From CALNYX01 sp942490925 (GTDB lineage Bacteria; Chlamydiota; Chlamydiia; Chlamydiales; JAAKFR01): a DNA stretch of 34,810 nt. Below the pieces are notes generated by a model. The model saw nothing but the letters and a program-made list of their open reading frames with translations, was not told where the DNA came from and did not search any database. This document shows positions 22,733 through 30,116 of this stretch, piece after piece. The translations under genes were made by a program, and so were the position numbers. Every line of letters starts with the position of its first letter. Position 1 is the first letter of the stretch. Location of the stretch: the NCBI GenBank assembly GCA_942490925.1, contig CALNYX010000016.1:1-34810 (forward strand). The letters are read 5' to 3'.

Positions 22733-23524
22733 ATGAATATACCTACAAACGCAGAAGCCATTGACCCTACTGCCCCGATTAAGACGGTTAAAAAAAATAT
22801 AATATGGATCTCTTTAGTAAGCCTCACGTGCACTAAAATCATTCTAGATCTTAATTCTGCGGGAAATAGCATTCTAATTCCACCGTTCGATTTGCTACCA
22901 ACGAAAAGTATATTTACCTTTTGGTTCTCTTTTATCTTTATTCATCACGAGACTTCTTTCTTTTTCGTACTGCTTGGCAGTCTTTTTTTACTGTTATGCC
23001 GCTCTTTTTTTGACTACTTTTACCATGAAAGACATTCTCCCTTGCTGACAAACAACGCTCAAACATCATTCTCAATTTTAGTTTACCTAAAAAACGTATT
23101 AGTTAACTCTCTAAAAGAACCGGGCATAGCTCCTCATAAAATCACACTGCTTCTTAAACCTATCTATCGACCACAGAAAGCATTAGGGCATTCACTAGAC
23201 CTCGACTCTACAGGTTGGTCACTTCTTTCAATAGCAAGCACTTACCTTAGCGATACCAGAAGAGCTAACACCTTAATCGAGTTATCAAAAGAACAGCCTT
23301 TTGATATCTATGACCTTGCCCATTTAACTGGTTCTGACAGAAAGGACATTATCGATGCAATCTGGGCTATCACTATAGAACTCATGAAGTTACAAAAAAA
23401 AGCCTGCGAGGAGTTTTACAGCTCTTGGGTTCATCGCATAACATGCATTGCATCACCTATCTTCGGCTCAGTAACTTTCATTTACTGTATTTATAAACTA
23501 TTACAATTGCGATTTGCCTTTTAA
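22733..23524 (+). CDS. Membrane protein 1 of a three-gene paralogous cassette
   Basis: Protein of 263 residues. Hydrophobic segments at about 23-40, 58-90 (probably one long or two short segments) and 238-258 bracket a cytoplasmic-like domain of about 145 residues. The arrangement (short tail, TM1, Pro-rich loop, TM2, soluble domain, TM3) is shared with the next two genes. Ribosome site is weak (AAAAGA). AT-rich and on the opposite strand to its neighbours, so probably acquired. No known family recognised. Superinfection exclusion or abortive infection is a guess from position and membrane location. Confidence 0.7.
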   Translation: MNIPTNAEAIDPTAPIKTVKKNIIWISLVSLTCTKIILDLNSAGNSILIPPFDLLPTKSIFTFWFSFIFIHHETSFFFVLLGSLFLLLCRSFFDYFYHERHSPLLTNNAQTSFSILVYLKNVLVNSLKEPGIAPHKITLLLKPIYRPQKALGHSLDLDSTGWSLLSIASTYLSDTRRANTLIELSKEQPFDIYDLAHLTGSDRKDIIDAIWAITIELMKLQKKACEEFYSSWVHRITCIASPIFGSVTFIYCIYKLLQLRFAF

Positions 23525-23626
23525 GCCTGATCTATAAAACACCTTCAAAGGCAGTAGAGCAACGTAACATATCTTTCCTAGACAACAATATTGAATTATT
23601 ACCCTGTTGTTTTACATGGAGCCTAT

Positions 23627-24382
23627 ATGCAATATCCAAAATTTGAATTCATCGATACAAATGCAAAAGCAAAATGTTTGCGACGTAAACTCGAATATTT
23701 CTCCTTCGCCTTAATCATTTTAACATTCCCAAACTATAACAACTTTTCGACACCAGAAATCCCTAATTCCACTTTATTGGTTATATTCAAGTACTTTGTA
23801 GAACACGGTCATTACATAACAAGTACAGTCCTTTTCTTTATTGTTCTCTATCTACTATTACTTCATTTTGTCGAAACCATAGATACAGGACTAAGCCTAA
23901 AAAAAGGAAAAAATAAATACGCGCTAGACACACTGGCAACTCCAATTGAGTCTCCAAAGGATATATCAAAAGAAAACATAGAAGAATTTCTAAATACATC
24001 ATCAGCAAATTTAGCCCGCACCTTAAAGATGTACGGAATTAATTCTGACGATTCCATTCCTGCACTTATAAAAGCATTCAAAAGCCCAATTCTAATTAAT
24101 GATTTTTTAAAAAATAAAGACAAAATTCTTGAAAATCCCAAAAAAATTAAAAAAAACAGCTCTAGTCCCGCCGAACAATATCTCTTTCTTCTTAGGGAAA
24201 TTAATCTTCTTAACGATAAACAAGAAAGCTACCAACGCCTCCTGACTCGTCTTCGAAAATGGTCACCGTCTCTACTGGGAGCAATCGCTCTTTTCATGTC
24301 AGCTCATGGAGTTTTTTCTTTTATCATAGCGAAAAGTTCAGTCACCAATTTCGTGACCATGATACTAAGCAAACTCACCTGA
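23627..24382 (+). CDS. Membrane protein 2 of the cassette
   Basis: Protein of 251 residues from ATG 23627 (TGGAG six bases upstream); a longer reading begins at a TTG without ribosome site. TM1 about 20-36, TM2 about 64-86 (STVLFFIVLYLLLLHFV), TM3 about 222-245. The segment before TM2 (LLVIFKYFVEHGHY) resembles the LFNFFIKNGYKN segment of gene 3. The central domain is Lys/Glu-rich and helical. The 100-base gap upstream holds no gene. Function unknown. Confidence 0.72.
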   Translation: MQYPKFEFIDTNAKAKCLRRKLEYFSFALIILTFPNYNNFSTPEIPNSTLLVIFKYFVEHGHYITSTVLFFIVLYLLLLHFVETIDTGLSLKKGKNKYALDTLATPIESPKDISKENIEEFLNTSSANLARTLKMYGINSDDSIPALIKAFKSPILINDFLKNKDKILENPKKIKKNSSSPAEQYLFLLREINLLNDKQESYQRLLTRLRKWSPSLLGAIALFMSAHGVFSFIIAKSSVTNFVTMILSKLT

Positions 24383-24451
24383 AATCCAGACACTTCTTCT
24401 ATTAAAGCCAGTCCTCACCGATTCACCTCTTACAATCAGTATTGATATCGT

Positions 24452-25090
24452 ATGACAGAAAAAGCCCTCACCTTACTAGACACAGAGGTTCCCCCTCAAA
24501 AGTTGCGAAGACATCTTTTGATAGTTTCCATTACAACAATCTCTCTTAAAGCTTTTTGCGCTGGAACAACTAAACTAGCGGCACCCCCCACCCCCTCTTT
24601 GCCTGTACACCTCTTTAATTTTTTCATAAAAAATGGATACAAAAATGCACTCGCCATTTTAGGCTTCATCCTAATATACCTGTCTCTCAATTACATTTTT
24701 GTACTTTTTTCTGAGCGGTTGCATCTGAAAGCCACAGAGCTAAATGAAGAATTGAAATCACAATACCAAACCATAAATTCAATCTATTCACTGTACAACA
24801 AACAAGGCAACCCAGAATACTACCTTGGTTCACGAGTACATGATTACGAACTTGAGGATATTCCTAGCCTCTATGAGGAAGCAGCTCGATCCGATCCTTA
24901 CCTTCAAGATCATGAAAAATTAGCGAATGATATAGATCAAAAAGCAACAATAATAATAAAAATGAACACACTCGCCGTTAATGTTCAAAAATACCTAACT
25001 CTCACTATCCCTATCATAATTTCTGGGTATGCAATTTTTGTTACGGCTCCATATTTATTACATATTATTCAAGCAACATGGATATTCTAA
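24452..25090 (+). CDS. Membrane protein 3 of the cassette
   Basis: Protein of 212 residues. TM1 about 21-38 (HLLIVSITTISLKAF), TM2 about 65-86 (ALAILGFILIYLSLNYIFVL) and TM3 about 182-206. The central domain is shorter (about 90 residues) and acidic. Architecture and the pre-TM2 FFIKNGY motif link it to membrane protein 2. It ends eight bases from the convergent M15 peptidase gene with no terminator between. Function unknown. Confidence 0.72.
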   Translation: MTEKALTLLDTEVPPQKLRRHLLIVSITTISLKAFCAGTTKLAAPPTPSLPVHLFNFFIKNGYKNALAILGFILIYLSLNYIFVLFSERLHLKATELNEELKSQYQTINSIYSLYNKQGNPEYYLGSRVHDYELEDIPSLYEEAARSDPYLQDHEKLANDIDQKATIIIKMNTLAVNVQKYLTLTIPIIISGYAIFVTAPYLLHIIQATWIF

Positions 25091-25098
25091 TTCCCAAA

Positions 25099-25593
25099 CT
25101 ACAACATACCAATAATCCTAACCACCTCCCCATTCCCGTCATGCTGCCCCATATCAAAATGGAACCATGACATGCCTTCGAAAGCTTCAATGCGCTGGAT
25201 GTATTCAAACTCCGGCGCATTTTTATTTTTGCGAAGTTCTGCCCAGATCTCAGGCGGGGTTGTGTGTTTGAATTTGCAATCCATAGCGCGGAAAAACTTG
25301 TGCTCGGAAAGCTCTGCCCCCTCTGGGCAATCCAAAGGCCGCCAGCCGGAGTAGCGAAACACGTACGATGCTTCGTACCATTCCGACTCGTTAAACAGAT
25401 TCCAATTGTTCACGCTGCATACACCGTATCGATCTCGCAACCGATCCAGCGTTACAAGCACACGGTAGTCGAACAGGCGAAAAAGCTTGTTCTTGTCTCT
25501 GCGGAACACATCACGGATCGGAACCGGAAGCAGCTCCGGCGGTGGGATTAGTTCCTCAATCGAAAAATGCTTAGGCACGTAAGTAGTTCCCAT
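25099..25593 (-). CDS. M15-like peptidase, possible endolysin
   Basis: Protein of 164 residues. The zinc-ligand pattern of M15 D-Ala-D-Ala peptidases is visible: SEHKFFRAMDCKF gives His98 and Asp105, and WFHFDMG gives His145, with substrate-region SGWRPLDCP before them. It would cut peptide bridges in peptidoglycan. No other lytic enzyme lies in the lysis block, so this may be the endolysin, but it is last in the replication operon. AGGAG sits six bases before the ATG. It has no signal peptide, consistent with holin-dependent release. Confidence 0.68.
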   Translation of the reverse strand: MGTTYVPKHFSIEELIPPPELLPVPIRDVFRRDKNKLFRLFDYRVLVTLDRLRDRYGVCSVNNWNLFNESEWYEASYVFRYSGWRPLDCPEGAELSEHKFFRAMDCKFKHTTPPEIWAELRKNKNAPEFEYIQRIEAFEGMSWFHFDMGQHDGNGEVVRIIGML

Positions 25594-25594
25594 T

Positions 25595-26203
25595 CTAAGC
25601 TCCTATCGCCATGCTTTTAGCCATACCGCCCGTCAGCATCGTGATCTTAGCTCCCTGCCTTGCATTCCCTGCAACAAGCGCAGCTTGTGCCTTGGCAGTA
25701 TCGCCCACAAGTGCAATTTGCTCTGTTCCGTTTCGCCCAGGCAATGCGCCCACATGCTCCACGTTCTGGTGCGTGAAACTGACATAGCGTCGGCAAAAGT
25801 CTTTAGTGAACCACGTCAATTCGGACTCTTTCAGCGTAGAACACAGCCGCGCCCAGCCACCAAAACCACGAGCCACAACCGCCGCCGTAACGGGATCGTC
25901 GAAAACAACCGCTTTCGAGCCACTGACTTCGACAATCGCCTGATAGACCTTTCCCGCCTCAACTTCGGCTCTATCTTCAACCTTGCCCTCGATGAACTCC
26001 AGAAGCTCCACAGGTCGCGGAAAGAAGCGGCACTTTGAAATGGCCTTGTCTATCCCCTTCACCACGTCCTGCACAGGGTATGGACTCAATGCACGGAAAT
26101 AAATTTTCGGACGTAGTGCGTCAGCCTCGATCCCGAAAAACTGACAAAGCCCAAGAAATCGCTGTAAAAACATGTCTCGTTCGTCGATGTTTTCCCAATC
26201 CAT
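25595..26203 (-). CDS. Phage replication-associated protein
   Basis: Protein of 202 residues. Residues 1-75 are helical with KCRFFPRPVELLEFIEG, a motif common to small phage proteins that accompany an initiator and often act as helicase loaders or their partners (I recall a family named DUF6475). The C-terminal part has an Ala/Gly-rich end. GGGAG lies seven bases before the ATG, and it follows the initiator-like gene by two bases. Role in loading host helicase is inferred from position. Confidence 0.55.
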   Translation of the reverse strand: MDWENIDERDMFLQRFLGLCQFFGIEADALRPKIYFRALSPYPVQDVVKGIDKAISKCRFFPRPVELLEFIEGKVEDRAEVEAGKVYQAIVEVSGSKAVVFDDPVTAAVVARGFGGWARLCSTLKESELTWFTKDFCRRYVSFTHQNVEHVGALPGRNGTEQIALVGDTAKAQAALVAGNARQGAKITMLTGGMAKSMAIGA

Positions 26204-26205
26204 GC

Positions 26206-27267
26206 CTATGCTCCCTTGCTCATCAAAGCTTTATACACGTCCTGATTATTTCTACTCACGGAGTCAGCCTTATTAGCCTTACCCTTGCCCTGTTTCGGCA
26301 GATAATTGCCCTCTTGGACTTTGAGCATATTCCCCACGTTAAGGAGCCAATCGAAGTATGCTGCCCACTCGTTAACCTCGCCCATCAAGTACGGGCAGCA
26401 ATTAACCTGAGTAAAATACGTCTCCCAACCTCCAAGATCACGAAACTCAGGATCGGACTTCATGCGAGCACGAATAAGCTTCTTACGCTTGTCAGTGAGC
26501 TTGGTAAGCTTTGGCAGCTTCCGGCCTTCTGGCTGCTCATCAACGAGGATAGCGTTGTACAATGCCGCAACGTCGAAGAAAAAAGCCTCTTCTTCCTGTG
26601 CCTTGGTTTTACCCTTCACGGCTTCAGGTTCAGAAATCGATTCAGGCTCGGGTTCGATATGCACACCAGAATCGGATTCCGATTCGTCAGGGCTTTTGAC
26701 GTATGTATTCTCTTCTCTATGTTCTATGTTATATGTTCTATGATTCGGGGAAGGTTGTCCGAGTGCTTCCGCAAAGACTCTCGTAAAGGCTTCCTGAAAG
26801 GCTTTTGAGAGACCGTCTACCAACGCTTTTGCGCCTAATAGTAGTTCATCTTTAAGAGGACTTTCCGGCAACCCGTCATATCCTTTTTGCCAGTTCTTAA
26901 CCACATTAGGACTCTCCGGCAGGTTGTATCGTAAGAAGTTAGGGAACCAAAAGAGCAGCTTCCCGTCGTGCTTAACAATCCCTTGCGTTAAGACTTCCTC
27001 AAAGCCTTTCGTGAAGGCTTCCAACTCCATACCAAGCTCACACGCCAGACCGGGAACATTTGCCCGTAACGCCCCAAGCTGGGTAAGATCTGGATGCGTA
27101 AGCATGAAGAAAACAATCAGCTTTGCATCGTTAGACAGGGCCATAAATTTGGCATCGTTCCAAATACACACGGAAATTTTACGGTAACGCCGTTTAGTCA
27201 TGAATTTACTCACTAAAGTTGTTGCATTGCGAGTTAAGTTCTTGCGTACAGCCAAGTTTTTCGGCAT
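26206..27267 (-). CDS. Replication initiator-like protein
   Basis: Protein of 353 residues. Residues about 25-150 (KISVCIWNDAKFMALSNDAK, then LGALRANVPGLACELG) form a winged-helix domain typical of phage replication organisers, including WFPNFLRYN. The middle (about 200-235) is an acidic low-complexity linker. The C-terminus resembles DnaD-like or O-like partner-binding domains. The start is ambiguous: ATG 27267 has AAGG eight bases upstream, ATG 27201 has GTGAG. Origin sequences, if internal as in lambda O, could lie in the linker; none is proven. Short repeats KAFQEAF and EAFTKGF share codons. Confidence 0.65.
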   Translation of the reverse strand: MPKNLAVRKNLTRNATTLVSKFMTKRRYRKISVCIWNDAKFMALSNDAKLIVFFMLTHPDLTQLGALRANVPGLACELGMELEAFTKGFEEVLTQGIVKHDGKLLFWFPNFLRYNLPESPNVVKNWQKGYDGLPESPLKDELLLGAKALVDGLSKAFQEAFTRVFAEALGQPSPNHRTYNIEHREENTYVKSPDESESDSGVHIEPEPESISEPEAVKGKTKAQEEEAFFFDVAALYNAILVDEQPEGRKLPKLTKLTDKRKKLIRARMKSDPEFRDLGGWETYFTQVNCCPYLMGEVNEWAAYFDWLLNVGNMLKVQEGNYLPKQGKGKANKADSVSRNNQDVYKALMSKGA

Positions 27268-27306
27268 AGTACACGCCTTAACCCCCTAGTTAAGATTTAT
27301 CTTATT

Positions 27307-27332
27307 GCGCTCAGTGCTCTAACACTGGGCGC
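27307..27332. other. Ten-base-pair hairpin upstream of replication gene
   Basis: GCGCTCAGTG (27307-27316) pairs with CACTGGGCGC (27323-27332), with one G-T pair and a six-base loop. No T-tract follows on the minus strand; on the plus strand TCTTATTTTA follows. A second inverted repeat CTTAAC/GTTAAG lies at 27277-27294 near the initiator ribosome site. It may affect translation or act as a weak terminator. Confidence 0.4.
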
Positions 27333-27339
27333 TCTTATT

Positions 27340-27795
27340 TTACCCTTCCCGCTCCATCCTCACGGCGGTAACAGTCTCTTCAACTTCTACTTTTACGCGC
27401 TCTGCAAGGCGTTCTATCTCTCGCAGATCCGCACCGTTGCGAATTGCTTCGTGCAGTTCCATAAGCGGCGGGTAATCGTCTAAACACTCACCCTCGATGC
27501 TATCCTTATCCGGCTGCCTACAACTGTTCGGCGTTACGTGCATGTCTGCACCTTCTGCCATGTAGTTGAGAATGCCTTCTACAAGCTCACGCTCTCCACG
27601 CTGATCCAGTTCGTACACAAGCACTCGAATCCGCTGAATTGGCGACCGAATAAAGTCCTCTGTAAAATCAGGGTTCCGCACCTGCCGATAAATCTGCATA
27701 TGCCCTACCCCTAAAATTCGCCCTAAAGAGGGAACGCCAAGCACGTCCTTTGCCGCACTCATAAGCTCCCAAGGCTCCAACATCTCATTACTCAT
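27340..27795 (-). CDS. Phage DNA-binding or regulatory protein
   Basis: Protein of 151 residues. Residues about 12-40 (AAKDVLGVPSLGRILGVGHM, then QIYRQVRNP) look like a helix-turn-helix of the CII or Cox type. The C-terminus is a charged helix with two acidic/basic heptad-like stretches. GGGA is seven bases upstream of the ATG. It is in the early operon between the Cro-like gene and the replication genes, the place of lambda cII. Function not proven. Confidence 0.5.
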   Translation of the reverse strand: MSNEMLEPWELMSAAKDVLGVPSLGRILGVGHMQIYRQVRNPDFTEDFIRSPIQRIRVLVYELDQRGERELVEGILNYMAEGADMHVTPNSCRQPDKDSIEGECLDDYPPLMELHEAIRNGADLREIERLAERVKVEVEETVTAVRMEREG

Positions 27796-27879
27796 ATACT
27801 TTTCCCGTTGCTTAAAAGCTTGCTCCTCGCTATGCGTAGTTCACCACAAACATTACACAAAACAATAAGGAGCAAGCAC

Positions 27880-28122
27880 ATGAAAGGTGTTGTTGTTAAT
27901 GTTAATAGAGTTCGAGGCATGGCTGTCATCGAAACAGAACAGGGCGACTTCATGGCTGTCACTTTTTTAAGTGCTGAATTGGACAAAGGAGATAGAATCT
28001 CAGGCTTACCATTTGATGATGGACCTGTAGAAATTTTCAATGCCACTCAGCAATCGAATGAAGAAATTTGTATCGAAACCTACGGTGGAGGCCACCAGAA
28101 CGCTCTATCTCAAATCTCCTAA
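27880..28122 (+). CDS. Small beta-barrel-like protein
   Basis: Protein of 80 residues from ATG 27880 with AGGAG eight bases upstream; the longer in-frame reading lacks a ribosome site. MKGVVVNVNRVRGMAVIETE and the following DFMAVTFLSAELDKGDRISG suggest an S1/OB-fold-like barrel. It is alone on the plus strand within the minus-strand early operon, overlapping the next minus gene's end by 18 bases. It could be an RNA-binding or regulatory protein; no family is assigned. Confidence 0.6.
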   Translation: MKGVVVNVNRVRGMAVIETEQGDFMAVTFLSAELDKGDRISGLPFDDGPVEIFNATQQSNEEICIETYGGGHQNALSQIS

Positions 28123-28452
28123 AACCTTTTCAAACTCTTTAAGCACCCATGTGTACGCCTTGTGCTGTCCTCTAAAGCTACGAACACTATGCTCATGCCC
28201 AATCTCGCGATTAGTACGAATTGCACGGTGACTCGTCATAAGCATTAACTTTAAATGAACTAAAAAAGCTCGCTCCCGCTCTTCCTTGGTTCCTTCAATC
28301 CGAGGCCAAGCGGGAGCGATTTTAAATTTTGCCACGCACGACAAATCGAAATGAGCATTTTTCAAACACCATTCACCTAGCTTTTTTCGTGCTCGGCTTA
28401 TGGCTTCGCGTCTCCTCTCTTCCCGTGTCATGCCTACAATCAGAATGCACAC
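28105..28452 (-). CDS. Early-operon hypothetical protein
   Basis: Protein of 115 residues with a basic helical N-terminus (TREERRREAISRARKKLGEW) and otherwise no recognised domain. GTG 28452 is preferred because a perfect AGGAGG lies seven bases upstream; ATG 28431 is the alternative and has only a weak site. It follows the Cro-like gene in the early operon. The many Arg/Lys residues suggest nucleic-acid binding, which is inference. Confidence 0.5.
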   Translation of the reverse strand: MCILIVGMTREERRREAISRARKKLGEWCLKNAHFDLSCVAKFKIAPAWPRIEGTKEERERAFLVHLKLMLMTSHRAIRTNREIGHEHSVRSFRGQHKAYTWVLKEFEKVLGDLR

Positions 28453-28553
28453 TCCCACACCTCCTATCTAACCAGTGAATACACAGGCACACATTATCTG
28501 TGCACCTTTGGGCACCAAATGTTATAGTGCGGTATCAATCCAATTCTTTGTCC

Positions 28554-28745
28554 CTAATACAAATCAGGGCGTAAATTCTGCAAAGGGATGCCGAGCTTTA
28601 CGTGGTAACGTAAGGCTGTCTCGGCTCCAAAAGCGCTATCCCCTTTGCATTGTCGCATTACAATGCTGCGACTTAAACCGCAGCGCCGACCAATCTCAGC
28701 GTAAGAAAGGCCGCTATCTCGCTTATATTGAGCTAAAATATTCAT
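28554..28745 (-). CDS. Cro-like helix-turn-helix regulator
   Basis: Protein of 63 residues starting at ATG 28745 (MNILAQYKRDSGLSY). LSYAEIGRRCGLSRSIVMRQ is a clear helix-turn-helix. No ribosome site precedes the ATG, and the predicted transcription start lies one or two bases upstream, so the mRNA is probably leaderless, as for lambda cI from PRM. A longer frame reading to 28808 would cross the promoter. It heads the minus early operon and faces the repressor genes, the standard place of Cro. Confidence 0.7.
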   Translation of the reverse strand: MNILAQYKRDSGLSYAEIGRRCGLSRSIVMRQCKGDSAFGAETALRYHVKLGIPLQNLRPDLY

Positions 28746-28757
28746 GAGCAGTATGTT
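28728..28757 (+). promoter_or_regulatory. Promoter of the repressor genes
   Basis: TTGAGC (28728-28733), 18-base spacer and TATGTT (28752-28757). The -10 uses the same bases as the opposing promoter's -10, so the two cannot be occupied together. A start near 28764 excludes the ATG at 28763. Confidence 0.5.
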
Positions 28758-28781
28758 TACACATGGCGACAGGAGTGTCAA
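28753..28781 (-). promoter_or_regulatory. Early promoter of the Cro-like operon
   Basis: On the minus strand TTGACA (28781-28776) is a consensus -35. A 17-base spacer ends in TGT, and AAACAT (28758-28753) is the -10, giving an extended TG-type element. Transcription would start at about 28746, beside the ATG. Confidence 0.6.
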
Positions 28782-28783
28782 CA
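28754..28783. promoter_or_regulatory. Operator candidate in the switch region
   Basis: TGTTTACAC (28754-28762) and GTGTCAACA (28775-28783) form an inverted repeat with one mismatch and a 12-base spacer. It covers the -35 and -10 of the early promoter. Similar half-sites (GTCAACAC, TGTAAACA) recur at the promoter at 29882. Confidence 0.5.
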
Positions 28784-28786
28784 CAG

Positions 28787-29329
28787 ATGACCACAGAAAA
28801 GTCCACACACAGCGACAAAGAACAACGTATTAATCAAGGCATGGCAAAATACGATCCAGAAACAGCCCAAGCATGGGCACTTATTATGAGAAAAATGCGT
28901 GAACTGCGTGCCGAAGGAAAAACTCTTGAGGCAATCGGTAAACCTATGAACGTAGGTCGCGCAGCCGTTTCTCGCTGGCTAAAAGAAGATGTTGGCGGTG
29001 AAAAAAACACCTTTGGAGACATGGTGCGCTATGCAAAAGCGCTAGGCATTTCTCCAAAAGAACTTGTCAGTAACGAAACAGGACCGTCTCAATTCGTTGA
29101 CGAATACGACAAGGCTCTAGGACATATCCTTAAAGAAGCCGCGCAAGATGATGAAATCTCAACAACTGAACTTGCAGAGAAAAGTAATATTTCCCCTGAA
29201 AAAATACAGAATATTTTCAATGGTGAAGCATCTATTTCAACTCGCCAACTATACCAGCTGTGTAAAGCACTTGAAATAAAGTCAAACGTCATACTCAATC
29301 GGGCAATGAAACTATTGAATAACCCTTAA
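28787..29329 (+). CDS. CI-like repressor with two helix-turn-helix domains
   Basis: Protein of 180 residues from ATG 28787 (GGAG 11 bases upstream). Alternatives are ATG 28763, which overlaps the predicted start of transcription, and ATG 28841, which aligns with the paralogue's start. The N-terminal helix-turn-helix (GKTLEAIGKPMNVGRAAVSR) is followed by GGEKNTFGDMVRYAKALGIS, shared with the next gene. The C-terminal third (STTELAEKSNISPEKIQNIF) is a second HTH. No LexA-like peptidase domain is present, so SOS cleavage is not expected. It probably maintains lysogeny. Confidence 0.68.
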   Translation: MTTEKSTHSDKEQRINQGMAKYDPETAQAWALIMRKMRELRAEGKTLEAIGKPMNVGRAAVSRWLKEDVGGEKNTFGDMVRYAKALGISPKELVSNETGPSQFVDEYDKALGHILKEAAQDDEISTTELAEKSNISPEKIQNIFNGEASISTRQLYQLCKALEIKSNVILNRAMKLLNNP

Positions 29330-29344
29330 CCAAAAAAGACTACT

Positions 29345-29791
29345 ATGGGCACAGATGATGAAACAGCCCATGCATGGGCTTGTATTTTAGAGAGACTCAA
29401 GCAACTCTATGCCGATGGATATACTCAACAAGAAATTGGTGACCTCATCGGAGTTCGCAAGGCAACCGTTTCTCGCTGGCTATCTAAAGAGATCGGCGGA
29501 GAGCGCAATACGTTTGGGGACATTATGCGTTATGCCAAAAGACTCAACATCCCCCCCAATAACCTTATTGCTGAAGAACTTTTTACAAAACCCTTCGCCC
29601 CATCGACACTTCCACCACCCCAAAAGCATTCTAAAAGCAAAACAAAAGATGGATTTAAGCAAATTTCTTTTGATGCTCCAGATTGGATGATTGAACAGCT
29701 AAGTCAAAAAGCTGGTCAACTTGGGATTAATCGCCAAGCATTAATTAAAATGTGGCTTGCAGACAAACTTAGCATACCTGAAGTTCATTAA
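29345..29791 (+). CDS. Paralogous regulator with HTH and ribbon-helix-helix domains
   Basis: Protein of 148 residues, aligned over its first 75 residues with the upstream repressor (AWACILERLKQLYADGYTQQ, then TVSRWLSKEIGGERNTFGD). The C-terminus differs: FKQISFDAPDWMIEQLSQKA and GINRQALIKMWLADKL resemble the ribbon-helix-helix found in CopG/BrnA-type proteins. Ribosome site is weak. It ends at a strong hairpin. The two proteins may form mixed oligomers or bind the same half-sites. Confidence 0.68.
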   Translation: MGTDDETAHAWACILERLKQLYADGYTQQEIGDLIGVRKATVSRWLSKEIGGERNTFGDIMRYAKRLNIPPNNLIAEELFTKPFAPSTLPPPQKHSKSKTKDGFKQISFDAPDWMIEQLSQKAGQLGINRQALIKMWLADKLSIPEVH

Positions 29792-29818
29792 CCCCGCCCC
29801 GGCGGGGTTTTCTTTTGC
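29790..29818 (+). terminator. Terminator after the repressor genes
   Basis: AACCCCGCC (29790-29798) pairs with GGCGGGGTT (29101+700 register, 29801-29809) around a two-base loop, followed by TTCTTTT. It overlaps the stop codon of the upstream gene. Confidence 0.8.
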
Positions 29819-29881
29819 CCTCCCTCCCCCATATAAGTATTATTTCCACAGTCTTTGTCGCTACACAGATACAATTTTCTC

Positions 29882-29910
29882 TTGACGTTAACGTCAACAC
29901 CTGTAAACAT
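29882..29910 (+). promoter_or_regulatory. Promoter with 16-base palindromic operator
   Basis: TTGACG (29882-29887), 17-base spacer ending TGT, then AAACAT (29905-29910). The -35 is the left half of a perfect 16-base palindrome (29882-29897, TTGACGTTAACGTCAA). It probably drives the operon from 30117 to 33054 and is likely repressed by one of the regulators. No gene fits 29819-30116. Confidence 0.55.
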
Positions 29911-30056
29911 TCCTCCACGCCGAAAGAAAAGCACCAAACGCAACGCGAGCATAGCACCGTTGTTAGTCCGTCACTTCTTGGGTGCATGTCTGCGGCATAC
30001 GCATAGCGGTGCAATGGATATGGTTGGTGATACAGGTAAGAATACTGACTAGCTGC

Positions 30057-30094
30057 GGTGCAGCCTTGCAAATTAACGGCTGCAAGGCTGCGCC
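30057..30094 (+). other. Strong hairpin in the leader before the small membrane gene
   Basis: GCAGCCTTGCA (30060-30070) pairs perfectly with TGCAAGGCTGC (30081-30091) around ten bases; the stem extends by a G-T pair and two G-C pairs to 30057/30094. No T-tract follows. It lies about 11 bases before the ribosome site of the 30117 gene, so it may control translation or act as an attenuator. Confidence 0.5.
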
Positions 30095-30116
30095 ACTACA
30101 AAAACGAGAGGGCTGC

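Noticed and set aside
22684..22872. Minus-strand 62-residue hydrophobic frame
   Set aside because: It is antisense to the first membrane gene of the cassette and upstream of the short recombinase without a good ribosome site; its hydrophobicity is probably a by-product of the opposite strand.
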